Shown here: one piece after another, positions 14,520 through 23,467 of the stretch
Numbering within the stretch: position 1 is the stretch's first letter
Layout: each line of letters begins with the position of its first letter
Virus record (IMG/VR): IMGVR_UViG_3300023276_000338
Span: 1 to 26,629 of that record
Strand: one strand, 5' to 3'
Source: a virus
DNA: 26,629 bases
Notes under the pieces: model-generated
The model's input: only the letters and a program-made list of their open reading frames with translations
Told to the model about the DNA's origin: nothing
Databases searched by the model: none
Made by a program: the position numbers and the translations under genes

Positions 14520-17500
14520 TGGCGTTAGACGTAATCCAACCAGGGAGAATAGATGTATCTAGCAAGTCTCTAATTTGGGACTACACAGGTGCAACTTTGA
14601 GGTGTGACACTCCTTTAATAGGAACTGATGCAGCTAATAAGGATTATGTCGATTCAGTAGCAGGTGGCGGAGGAATATGGGGAACCATTACAGGGACTCT
14701 ATCTAATCAGCTTGATTTACAAGCCGCTCTAGACCTTAAGTTTGACGCAGCGGACTTCGACTCATCTTTTGACACTAGACTCGCTACAAAGGACACTGGT
14801 GACCTTGCAGAGGGTGTTAATTTGTATTATACACAGGCTAGATTTGATGCTGCGTTTGCAGCAAAAGATACAGACGATCTATCAGAGGGTGCTACCAATT
14901 TATATTGGGACTATGACGCAGACAGTCAGAATATAGTAAATGTTGCAGATCCAGTTAATCCACAGGATGCAGCTACTAAAGTCTGGGTTGAGGCGCAGAT
15001 CACTGCAGAAGATTTTTGGGATAGAGCAGGGACTACTTTAACAACTCACACTTCTGGAGATAGTGTTAGCCTTGATGCTAATGCTACTTATCAGATAGAG
15101 ACGGTTGATATGGTGGCCAAGTATTCTAATAACTATTTCTTTGGTAATTCTGGTATATCTACAGTATCTGGGGCGTGGAATATGGCCGTAGGAGACGCAG
15201 CGTTAAGTAGTATAACTACTGGTAACAGGAATAATGCTTGGGGATATTTAGCTGGAAGAGACATAACGACTGGTTCAAAGAACAATATAATTGGTGCTGC
15301 GGCTGGAATAACTATTACAGATGGAGAAGAGAACTGCGCAGTAGGTAATCAAACATTTGGAGGAGGGTCAACTAATCCTAATAGGTCAGTAGCAATTGGA
15401 TACCAAGCTGGACTCAATTCTGACCAGGATGACTGTGTGCTTATTGGGCATAACGCTGGATATTCTAATTCTAGGGACAATACTCTTTATATAGCCAATA
15501 CAAATACAGCTACTCCTTTAATATACGGAGAGTTCGACACTCCACTTCTTCAATTTTATGCACCTACAAAGCTTGGAGATGATACACAGTTCTTATTTGG
15601 CGATTCTGGAAATCTTGCTATGGAATACGTGTCTGCTGATAACGAGTTCTGTATGGGATTCGCAGGAGGAGGAACTGAAGTTTGCTTAACTGGCAATACA
15701 GAGGTTCATAGGACTACAAACTTCCAGTTTAAGCCTATAGGTACTTCTGTGTTGTGGGAAAACTTTGCTTATGGTGGAGGAACTAGTATGAGGAACAAGA
15801 GGGCGCAGGGAATAGAAGGAGCTGAAGAGTCTATTGTGAATGGGGCAATATTAAATCAGTATTTTGTCCAAGGTTATCACGAAAATGGTGGTGGTCCAGG
15901 AGGAGGAGATTATTATTCAGGAGCAGAGATTAGGTTCACTGTAGACGCAGCTATTGGAGCTAGTGCAGAGATGCCTACAAGGTATGAATTATATTTAACT
16001 CCTGATGCCAGTACAACTCCTGAATTAGCCTTTGCTATTGGAAGTGATAAGCTGGTTCATCTTCCTGGGACACTGGGGGTAGGAACCCTTCCTGGAACAA
16101 TTCCTTTGGAAGTGGTGGGAACTCTTGGAGAATTCAGAATTACACAAAGAGAAGACAATAGCACGACCAAGCAAGCTAGATATACAATGAATCATTATAC
16201 TATAGCTGAACAGCCGTTAGGGGTAATGGTAGCTCAAAGTACAAGCACTGCTAATACAATAGCTTTTGGTGGAGGTTCTAGTTTAGTAAATGCAGCGACA
16301 AGCTTTTCATTCTATGCAGCAGCTAACAATACAACAACTACTGGTAGTGCAAAGATGGTAATTGACGGAGTAAATAATGCTACTTATGCAGGATTAAATT
16401 CTTCTAAAGTAGGGGTGGGGTATACAACAGGAGCTGTTTTACCAGATGACTTCAGCGTAAATGGAACTGCTAGCATATATGAAGACTCTAGCTCAACAAT
16501 AGATAACGGATTAAGAATAGAACAGGATGGGACTGGAGATGCTCGCATGGAGTTCCTTCTTACAGGAGGACAGGCGTTTTCAATGGGTATAGACAATAGC
16601 GATAGTGATAAATTCAAGATGGCGATTGATACTGATGTTGGCATAAACACATGGCTTGAAGTTGATACGTCAAAAGATGTTTTCTTTACACCAAATGCTA
16701 CAGTAAGCGTAGATGGAGATATAGAATTAACAAAAACTGGGGAAGCTACTGCAATAAACCAAGGACTGCCTTCTCATGAAATAAACTTAATAGCTAGTGA
16801 TTGGATAGGAGGTGTCGCAACTGATGTTACTACTACTTTATCTAATTACCAGCCAGTTGGAGGAGACGGTGCTACTTTAGGAATGAGCTTTGACGGAGAC
16901 TTAAGATACATATGGAGTGATGAAGGAGTGGCTTTTGTGGGAGATGCTGCAGGAGGAGACACTTGCATTTTTGCGGGTTCAGTTGCTCCAGCAGGAAAAG
17001 GTGTGAACATGACGTTTAGAGGAGGAAATGCTGTTGCGGCTGCAGCAGATGGTGGAGACTTAAGAATGGAGCCTGGAGAGCCTGGTGCTGGAGGTGTTCC
17101 TGGAACAATCAACTTTGGACAGTCTGGACTAGCCGATCAGGGGTGTGTTTTCTTTAAGTCATATATGAGGTATCAATCAGAGCTTGATTACTCTGATGAT
17201 GGAGAGAATCATAATGCTGATGCTCTTGAAACTAGCGACGCTCTTGATAACACAATCTCGTATTCAGACAGTGTTCCAGACAATGCTGTAATAAGAGTAG
17301 AGGTAACTATCAGCGCAGTAGAAAGTGATGGTTCAGATAGAGGAACTTATAGAATCAGTGGAGTGTTTTATAGAGACGGAGGAAACATATCTCAACAAGG
17401 AAGCACGGTGTATGATTATGTAGAAACAAGTGATTTAAACTGGGATGTAACTTTTTCGCTTAACACAGTCGACCAATTGGCTGAAGTACAGGTCAATGGA

Positions 17501-17560
17501 AATGGTGACACTGTTAGGTGGACAAGTTTTATCAAGGACTCAATCGTAATAACAACCTAA
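14519..17560 (+). CDS. Large fibre protein with YadA-head-like repeats
   Basis: A 1013-residue protein and the largest in the window. Its N-terminus (about 20-55) contains LIWDYTGATL and GTDAANKDYVDSVAGGGG, a linker motif also seen in the next gene. Residues about 205-325 carry repeats of the N..iG..AG type (AVGDAALSSITTGNRNNAWG, CAVGNQTFGGG, AIGYQAGLN, LIGHNAGYS), which resemble left-handed beta-roll repeats of YadA-like adhesin heads. The long middle is G/S/T-rich and probably forms further beta structure. The last ~110 residues (from YSDSVPDNAVIRVEVTI) form a more compact strand-rich region ending RWTSFIKDSIVITT. It is likely a long trimeric fibre for host attachment. The start overlaps the upstream stop by TAATG. 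No pectate-lyase or hydrolase motif is seen. Confidence 0.75.
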   Translation: MALDVIQPGRIDVSSKSLIWDYTGATLRCDTPLIGTDAANKDYVDSVAGGGGIWGTITGTLSNQLDLQAALDLKFDAADFDSSFDTRLATKDTGDLAEGVNLYYTQARFDAAFAAKDTDDLSEGATNLYWDYDADSQNIVNVADPVNPQDAATKVWVEAQITAEDFWDRAGTTLTTHTSGDSVSLDANATYQIETVDMVAKYSNNYFFGNSGISTVSGAWNMAVGDAALSSITTGNRNNAWGYLAGRDITTGSKNNIIGAAAGITITDGEENCAVGNQTFGGGSTNPNRSVAIGYQAGLNSDQDDCVLIGHNAGYSNSRDNTLYIANTNTATPLIYGEFDTPLLQFYAPTKLGDDTQFLFGDSGNLAMEYVSADNEFCMGFAGGGTEVCLTGNTEVHRTTNFQFKPIGTSVLWENFAYGGGTSMRNKRAQGIEGAEESIVNGAILNQYFVQGYHENGGGPGGGDYYSGAEIRFTVDAAIGASAEMPTRYELYLTPDASTTPELAFAIGSDKLVHLPGTLGVGTLPGTIPLEVVGTLGEFRITQREDNSTTKQARYTMNHYTIAEQPLGVMVAQSTSTANTIAFGGGSSLVNAATSFSFYAAANNTTTTGSAKMVIDGVNNATYAGLNSSKVGVGYTTGAVLPDDFSVNGTASIYEDSSSTIDNGLRIEQDGTGDARMEFLLTGGQAFSMGIDNSDSDKFKMAIDTDVGINTWLEVDTSKDVFFTPNATVSVDGDIELTKTGEATAINQGLPSHEINLIASDWIGGVATDVTTTLSNYQPVGGDGATLGMSFDGDLRYIWSDEGVAFVGDAAGGDTCIFAGSVAPAGKGVNMTFRGGNAVAAAADGGDLRMEPGEPGAGGVPGTINFGQSGLADQGCVFFKSYMRYQSELDYSDDGENHNADALETSDALDNTISYSDSVPDNAVIRVEVTISAVESDGSDRGTYRISGVFYRDGGNISQQGSTVYDYVETSDLNWDVTFSLNTVDQLAEVQVNGNGDTVRWTSFIKDSIVITT

Positions 17561-17561
17561 A

Positions 17562-18623
17562 ATGGCTCTAAACCCTACAACAGGATTTGTGAACGGAAGT
17601 GCTTACGCAGAAGGGCTAAAGCTGGGCGCTACAGTCGTTGTAGACTCGATTCTAGACGAAGACACTCTTGTTAGTGATTCCGCAACTGCATTGGCCACAC
17701 AGCAAAGCATTAAGGCTTATGTTGATGCTGCTGCAGGCGGAGGAACGCCTACGGATATTACAGTGGCAAATGAGGCCACAGACACCACTTGTTTTCCTTC
17801 TTTCTTTACAGCAGCTACTGGCGATTTGGGACCTAAAACCAATGCTGGATTAACATTCAACTCTGCTACATCAATTTTAGGGGCAACAGGATTTAGTGGA
17901 CCTTTGACTGGAAATGTGACAGGAGATGTAAGTGGAAATGCAGGGACGGTTACAGATGGCGTTTATACGGACGACGCAGATGTTTCTAGTAATTCCTGGG
18001 TTTTAGATGAAGATGATATGGCTAGCGATTCAAACACTAAAGTTCCTACACAGCAGAGCGTTAAGAAATATGTTGATGATAATGCTGGGGGAGGATATTC
18101 GGCAGAAACAATTTTGGCAAGATCAGTCAACCCATTTGACCCATCATCTGGAGATGTAATGGTAAATTTTACAATAAGCAGCAATACGACGTTAAGTGTT
18201 GGTCAAGTTGAAATCCCTTTTGACATAACCGCTGCGCAATTCTCGTTTTATGTTGTTGCGGCTAATGTCGCTGGAACTTTAGATGTTACATTGTATGCAG
18301 AAGATGGCCAGTCTCAAGTGTTTGCAGAGACAACTACCAGTATTTCTGGCAGCGGAATGCACTCTCACACTTTTTCTTCACCAGTTACAATTCCTGCTGG
18401 AATATATTATCTTGGGTTTAATCCTAATTCTACGGCCAACATAATAGTATATGCTTGGGATACAGACATTGGGTTCTCAAATCTTTGGAGTTATGGAGTT
18501 AGCGGAAAGCCAAAATTAGAAGGAACAACGACAATTACTGCTGGAACTCCACCAGCAACGTTTACCCCTTCGGGGCTTACCAGCGCCGTAGACAAAACCG
18601 TAATAACAAGATTCGACACTTAA
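17562..18623 (+). CDS. Fibre-like protein with repeated YVD linker motif
   Basis: A 353-residue protein directly after the big fibre gene. Two copies of a DED..SDS...TQQS-KaYVD-GGG motif occur: residues about 30-61 (LVSDSATALATQQSIKAYVD) and about 148-179 (MASDSNTKVPTQQSVKKYVD). The same YVD...GGG theme appears in the neighbour at 14519, pointing to a common modular origin. Between them lies a GPLTGNVTGDVSGNAGTV stretch like triple-helical or beta-helical stalks. The last ~170 residues (from YSAETILARS) form a strand-rich unit with a PAGIYYLGFNPNS element that looks like a carbohydrate-binding or tip beta-sandwich. Likely a second fibre or chaperone-like partner; host range involvement is inference. 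Confidence 0.65.
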   Translation: MALNPTTGFVNGSAYAEGLKLGATVVVDSILDEDTLVSDSATALATQQSIKAYVDAAAGGGTPTDITVANEATDTTCFPSFFTAATGDLGPKTNAGLTFNSATSILGATGFSGPLTGNVTGDVSGNAGTVTDGVYTDDADVSSNSWVLDEDDMASDSNTKVPTQQSVKKYVDDNAGGGYSAETILARSVNPFDPSSGDVMVNFTISSNTTLSVGQVEIPFDITAAQFSFYVVAANVAGTLDVTLYAEDGQSQVFAETTTSISGSGMHSHTFSSPVTIPAGIYYLGFNPNSTANIIVYAWDTDIGFSNLWSYGVSGKPKLEGTTTITAGTPPATFTPSGLTSAVDKTVITRFDT

Positions 18624-18644
18624 CTAACAACTTAATCAAACAAT

Positions 18645-19514
18645 ATGAGTTATATACTAAATGAAACACCAACAGGGTTAGTAGATGGGGCCAACACCTC
18701 CTACACAACAGCAGATACTCTCTATCAGGCTGTAGTAATCACTGTAGACGGAGTTATCTACACTGGATCAGTAACGTTCGCTGCAAATGTCTTTACACTA
18801 GGAGACGCACCGACTGCGAGCATAACGATTTCGTACTATAATTCCGCAACATCATCTCCATCGGCAGGAAGCCTATTGGTTTCTGATGTATATGCAGCGT
18901 TCGGAAGGCTTAAGCGAGACATATCAGACGTTGGAGACACTACGTTCTTTGATTGGTGTGACTGGGTAAATAAATTCGCCTATAGACACATTAAAGGTGC
19001 TGACACTCCTCAATTGATTACAGAGACAACAATCAACTCTAGGATTGGTCAAGAATGGGAGTATCTACCTTCAGACTTCAGAGATATTGCTGGATTTGAG
19101 TGTGGCCTTTATCAGGTAAACAATGGAGTTCCTAATAACCGTTCAGATGTTCTTTTGCCTTATGGATCAGGAGGAACTGGATACAGAATAGAGAAGGATA
19201 GGATCTACTTCATGCCAGTACCTACAGAAGCACGAACTTATAACTTAAGATATGTATCTTCTGAACCAGAAATTGATGCAATGACTGATTCGTTCATCGC
19301 TCCACTGGATTCTAAATATATGCAGTACATCGTTAATGCTATCGACGTACTATATAGCCAATGGGACGAAGAAATTGGAATGGAGAGCATTGCAGACGTT
19401 CGATTCACAAGATTACTCGCAGAATTATCAAAAAATATAAAACAAACGCCTGATGTATACGCATTAGACGACTTTACCCAATCATTCTCATGTCATACAA
19501 ACCAATACAGGTAG
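18645..19514 (+). CDS. Head-tail adaptor with an N-terminal fibre-type domain
   Basis: A 289-residue protein placed before the nozzle-like gene. Residues about 80-280 (VSDVYAAFGRLKRDISDVGD, FDWCDWVNKFAYRHI, EWEYLPSDFRDIAGF, RIYFMPVPTEARTYNLRYVS, KYMQYIVNAIDVLY) have the helical/strand arrangement of adaptor proteins like T7 gp11/P22 gp4 that join the portal to the tail. Residues 1-70 (ETPTGLVDGANTSYTTADTL, VVITVDGVIYTG, APTASITISYY) match a short domain common in phage fibre and other virion proteins. Such a fusion may let the adaptor present a binding site for fibres. It overlaps the next gene by 25 bases. The adaptor identity comes from position and length pattern rather than from a diagnostic motif. 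Confidence 0.65.
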   Translation: MSYILNETPTGLVDGANTSYTTADTLYQAVVITVDGVIYTGSVTFAANVFTLGDAPTASITISYYNSATSSPSAGSLLVSDVYAAFGRLKRDISDVGDTTFFDWCDWVNKFAYRHIKGADTPQLITETTINSRIGQEWEYLPSDFRDIAGFECGLYQVNNGVPNNRSDVLLPYGSGGTGYRIEKDRIYFMPVPTEARTYNLRYVSSEPEIDAMTDSFIAPLDSKYMQYIVNAIDVLYSQWDEEIGMESIADVRFTRLLAELSKNIKQTPDVYALDDFTQSFSCHTNQYR

Positions 19515-21070
19515 ATAACAAGATGCAGATGTCTTCGGCGTTGAGTACGATGGCTCCGAAGGGTGTCAATTTAAGGACACCACCACAGTTCTTGGATGTA
19601 GATCAGGCTTTGAATATCCAGAACTACGAAATTGAAGATACTGGTCGTTTAGTAAAGAGACTAGGTCTATACAATATATACGATAGCGGAACTGAAGCTA
19701 TTACCATGTTTGAACAGTGGACTTCTGATATATGGATGGTAGGATTCGGGACTACACTGGCCTATTACACAAAGTCTACTGGTGTTTTAACCAACATTAA
19801 GACTGATTTCTCTGTTAATGAGGAGTTCTCTGGTAAAAAATACGGAGACTATTTCTTTTTATGTAATGGAGTAGATAAGGTATGGTATATGACAATCTCT
19901 GACCTTACTACCGTAACGCAGATAGCTGCTTCTCCTGCCGAGGCTAATCACATGGCTGTGATTGGTGCTAGACTATTCGTATCAGTAAATGATTCAGTTA
20001 GATATTCAGAAATAGACGATGGAACAAATCCTCCTTTCCAAACATGGACTGAAGGAACACTAGCAACTGATGGAGGCTCTGTAAGCTACAGAAACGCTGG
20101 AAACGTTAGGTCAATCGTTCCACTAGGTGCAAATGTAGTCGTATTCAGTGATGATGGATTCTATTCATTCGTGATTACACTATTTGACAGTGCAGGAACC
20201 ACATCTAAAACAGAAGACATAGCAAATTATGTAGAAGACTTTGGAGGAGCAAGAGGAGCTATTAGCACAGAGAAAGGTATCTTTTATACCAATGAAGCTG
20301 GGCTATGGAATCTAGTCTCTGTTGGACAGACAGACATTCCTTATAGTAGGCAATACTCACCAGTGTCTTATTCTCTAGGAAATACTTATTTCGATAACGC
20401 AGATTTCACTAGATGTGATTTATATTACGACCAAAAGAAGCGTGTTGTTTATGTAACTGCTGGACAAGGATCTCAAACAAATAATGTAGTGCTTGCATAT
20501 CATACTGAATACAAAGCTTTCTACACTATTACTGGATGGAACATCTCTAGATTCCTGAACGATAACGGGGTTATGTATGGTGCTTCAGACGCAAAGACTG
20601 CCTTATACAAACTATTTACTGGATATACAGACGACGGACTTATTATAGGAACAGACTACAGGCAAGAGATTTCGCTTGGAGAAGTTGAATATAGAAAGAA
20701 ACTACTTGGTGTTTATACCCAAGGCTTCTTAAGTCAATCTTCATTAGTCAAGGTGCGTTTTGATGCTTATAATGAGAAAGGAAGGATAACTACTGATAAA
20801 CTTAAATATGATTGGACAGCACAATACGCTACAGGATCAGGAGATGGATACAATTCAGCTATCTACAGCAGTTCTGTATACGGGGGAGACAGTGACGATA
20901 GTGGCCTCGTAGAATGCTTTGATGGGGCTAGACCATTTATAAGTAACTTACAAAGGTTACAACTTCACATAACAAGTGCTGACGAATTTCCTCATGTATT
21001 AACCTGGGTAAAACTAGGCGCTAGAATCAAATCTAAATGTAGAGTTAGAACATTATCACAAACAACTTAA
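19490..21070 (+). CDS. Tail nozzle-like beta-propeller protein
   Basis: A 526-residue protein rich in short strands, with no helix-rich part. It opens SALSTMAPKGVNLRTPPQFL (an APKGVNLRTPP segment seen in such tail proteins) followed by VDQALNIQNYEIEDTGRLVK, then repeated propeller-like blades: TEAITMFEQWTSDIWMVGFG, FSGKKYGDYFFLCNGVDKVW, VIGARLFVSVNDSVRYSEID, VVVFSDDGFYSFVIT, IFYTNEAGLWNLVSVGQTDI. Together with the preceding adaptor this corresponds in position and style to the nozzle/stabilising proteins of short-tailed phages (T7 gp12 and P22 gp10 in function). It would close the head and form the tail channel. Its start lies within the end of the adaptor gene. Length is compatible with the nozzle family. 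Confidence 0.65.
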   Translation: MSYKPIQVDNKMQMSSALSTMAPKGVNLRTPPQFLDVDQALNIQNYEIEDTGRLVKRLGLYNIYDSGTEAITMFEQWTSDIWMVGFGTTLAYYTKSTGVLTNIKTDFSVNEEFSGKKYGDYFFLCNGVDKVWYMTISDLTTVTQIAASPAEANHMAVIGARLFVSVNDSVRYSEIDDGTNPPFQTWTEGTLATDGGSVSYRNAGNVRSIVPLGANVVVFSDDGFYSFVITLFDSAGTTSKTEDIANYVEDFGGARGAISTEKGIFYTNEAGLWNLVSVGQTDIPYSRQYSPVSYSLGNTYFDNADFTRCDLYYDQKKRVVYVTAGQGSQTNNVVLAYHTEYKAFYTITGWNISRFLNDNGVMYGASDAKTALYKLFTGYTDDGLIIGTDYRQEISLGEVEYRKKLLGVYTQGFLSQSSLVKVRFDAYNEKGRITTDKLKYDWTAQYATGSGDGYNSAIYSSSVYGGDSDDSGLVECFDGARPFISNLQRLQLHITSADEFPHVLTWVKLGARIKSKCRVRTLSQTT

Positions 21071-21079
21071 CAAAATAAT

Positions 21080-23449
21080 ATGGCTTATACTCCTGCAACT
21101 AAATTACCTCAATTGAACTTTGCTCAATGGTCTAGACCAGATGCACCAAATCCACGTCTAGCCGCACCAATTGACGTAAGCTCAACAACGCTAGTCTTTA
21201 CGTCCGCACCTCTGGACTATTTAGGCAACGTTATTACTGGTGACTTCTTAATGAGGTCAACAAATAAAAACAACTATACAGAGTTAATGTATATCCCTGC
21301 TGGAGCAATGAGCGTGGACGGATTAACTGCCACTGGTGTAATTAGAGGTGTTAGAGTGAGTGGATTAGACTATACAACTGGTGATGCTAACTATGCAGAT
21401 GTACACGAAGGAGACTCTCCTATTGGATTTGCTATCTCTGCTGTATATGAGTCAATTCTAGCTGGAATCTTTTCTGGGACTATAGCGACAAATGGATTGT
21501 CTTTAAGGATAGGAGACGGGACAGATTCAAACACTACTATATACGCTTCTGGAGTAAGTGAGACTGGGTGGTTAAGAAAGAACGCTACAAGTGGAAAGGC
21601 GGAATATTCTAATGACGGGACCAACTGGCTTACATTTGATGCTATTTCAACTTCCAATGTGGTTATAGCCAGCTCAACAGATACAACTCCTGGAACTCTT
21701 GATGCAAAGATGACTGTGTCTTCTGGGTCTGGAGCAACAGTAACAAAAACTCTCGTCAATCCTGCTGGGAATGAGTCTATCAATATAGACGTGGCTTTAG
21801 ACACATCTTCTCTAGATTCTGCTTCTGATAGAAGCAGCTCTTTCACTTCAGCCTATTTAACTTCTGGGGCTGCAGTATTTGCTGACTATACTTTATGGAC
21901 TCCAGTGACTGACGGAGCTTTTCAAATTACTATAGATGGAGTGGCTCTAGATGTTACTGGAATAGACTTTAGTGGAGTAACCAACATGGGTGGCGTTGCG
22001 TCTATAATACAAGCAGCGCTTCGAGCTGAAAGTGGTGGATCAGAAACTTGTACATGGACAGGAACTCTGTTAGTTATTGCCTCTGTACTTACAACATCAG
22101 TTAGTGAAGTAACCGTAACTACTGCTGGGACTGCTGGAACAGACATTTCTGGAGCTGGCCTTAATTCATACATGGATTGTGATACTGGAAATGGGGTGGA
22201 AACCCTTGCTACATTTGACGTCTCTAATGATGCTGGCAAGTTGGTGGCTCTTGCTAGCGATGGATATTTAGATAACAGCTTGTTGAGCCTTAATGCGCCA
22301 ATACACTATACTTTTGACACAGAGAGCGCTCCGTTTGGAGACTCTACTTCGCAGTTTGATATAACCAACACGGCTGGTGACACATACCGATATACATACG
22401 ATGGCACAGGCACAGACCCTGGAATCACTTCTATTACGTTTCCAGTAGGAGGATATGTATATGCAGGTGGGTCTAATTTTAATGCTGCCAACCAGGTGTT
22501 TGGAATAATTACAGCGTCTGCTACTAATTACTTCGAGATAGAAAATACTAGTGGAGTAGTTGAGTCAAACAAAACTCTTGGAACTGGACTGCTTACTATC
22601 ACAGAAAACGTATTTATAAAAAATCTTGGAGACTCCACTTCACAGTTTGATATTACCAACACCGCTGGTGATACATATAGATACACCTGGGATGGGAATG
22701 GAACTGATCCAGCTATAAATTCCGACACCTTAAAGGTGGGGGCGGTGTTGCTGATAAACGGTGAAGATTTTGCCGGAGGAAACAAGGGGGCGTTTAAAGT
22801 AACTACAGTAGGAACTGATTACTTTGAAGTAACAAATACAGGCGGAGTGGTCGAGTCTAACAAGTTAATAGGGACTGGCGAAATAAAGAAGTTGCTATCT
22901 CACGTTGTTGTAAAAGGAGTTGGTGGAGGAGGGGCTTCTTATGAATGTGGTTCAGACAACGATGCCTCTGGAGGTGGTGGAGGAGCTGGTTATTGTGAGA
23001 GTATTATCTCTGCAGATGACCTGGGAGAACATGAATATATGGTAATAGGTGATGGTGGAATAGGTGATGATGGAACTGCTGGTCTTCCAACGAATGGGGT
23101 AAATACGATTTTTGGAAGCCATTTTATAGCAGAAGGGGGGCTGATTGGCACATCGGATAGTGTTGGTGGAAAAGGAGGGGATGGAACTGGAGCAGAAATA
23201 AACATAACTGGTAGCGATGGATTTAACATAGAGAACAGCTACTCTGGTTCAGAATCTATTGAGTATCCTGGGATGGGTGGAGCAAGTCAGTTGTCTGGCT
23301 CTGTAAGAGGAAACCTTACTCAATCTACTGGTGTTACTGGATACGACTATGGAGGAGGAGCGTCTGGTGCTAGAAGTAACAATGGAGGAAGTAGCCAAAA
23401 CGGAGCGGATGGAGGACCTGGAGTTGTGTTCGTTACTGAATTTTATTAG
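21080..23449 (+). CDS. Tail fibre / adhesin with glycine-rich tip
   Basis: A 789-residue protein following the nozzle gene. The N-terminal ~130 residues include VSSTTLVFTSAPLDY, NNYTELMYIPAGAMSVDGLT, ATGVIRGVRVSGLDYTTGD and EGDSPIGFAISAVYESIL; this pattern is a recurrent N-terminal domain in such phages and probably anchors it to the tail. Residues about 275-370 form a strand/helix unit (GAFQITIDGVALDVTG, VASIIQAALRAESGG) like those in phage sheath and fibre proteins. Two ~97-residue copies follow at 420-600. The last ~175 residues are glycine-rich (VVKGVGGGGASYECG, GGGGGAGYCES, YGGGASGAR, NGGSSQNGADGGPGVVFVT), the pattern of glycine-rich or polyglycine-sandwich adhesin tips (as in T-even-type gp38-like adhesins). 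It is a good receptor-binding candidate. Confidence 0.75.
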   Translation: MAYTPATKLPQLNFAQWSRPDAPNPRLAAPIDVSSTTLVFTSAPLDYLGNVITGDFLMRSTNKNNYTELMYIPAGAMSVDGLTATGVIRGVRVSGLDYTTGDANYADVHEGDSPIGFAISAVYESILAGIFSGTIATNGLSLRIGDGTDSNTTIYASGVSETGWLRKNATSGKAEYSNDGTNWLTFDAISTSNVVIASSTDTTPGTLDAKMTVSSGSGATVTKTLVNPAGNESINIDVALDTSSLDSASDRSSSFTSAYLTSGAAVFADYTLWTPVTDGAFQITIDGVALDVTGIDFSGVTNMGGVASIIQAALRAESGGSETCTWTGTLLVIASVLTTSVSEVTVTTAGTAGTDISGAGLNSYMDCDTGNGVETLATFDVSNDAGKLVALASDGYLDNSLLSLNAPIHYTFDTESAPFGDSTSQFDITNTAGDTYRYTYDGTGTDPGITSITFPVGGYVYAGGSNFNAANQVFGIITASATNYFEIENTSGVVESNKTLGTGLLTITENVFIKNLGDSTSQFDITNTAGDTYRYTWDGNGTDPAINSDTLKVGAVLLINGEDFAGGNKGAFKVTTVGTDYFEVTNTGGVVESNKLIGTGEIKKLLSHVVVKGVGGGGASYECGSDNDASGGGGGAGYCESIISADDLGEHEYMVIGDGGIGDDGTAGLPTNGVNTIFGSHFIAEGGLIGTSDSVGGKGGDGTGAEINITGSDGFNIENSYSGSESIEYPGMGGASQLSGSVRGNLTQSTGVTGYDYGGGASGARSNNGGSSQNGADGGPGVVFVTEFY
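22337..22880 (+). repeat. Tandem duplicated module in the adhesin
   Basis: Two in-frame copies about 97 codons apart, starting with G420 (nt 22337) and G517 (nt 22628). Both begin GDSTSQFDITNTAGDTYRYT, continue with GTDP and finish near GVVESNK-x-GTG. The first ends with SNKTLGTG and the second with SNKLIGTG. The DNA has diverged at many third positions while the protein is well kept. Confidence 0.85.
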
Positions 23450-23467
23450 AAATTAACTTAAATATAA

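Noticed and set aside
21391-23229. Several minus-strand open frames opposite the adhesin gene.
   Set aside because: They are serine-, proline- and valine-rich, as expected from the complement of glycine- and threonine-rich coding sequence, and do not resemble proteins.
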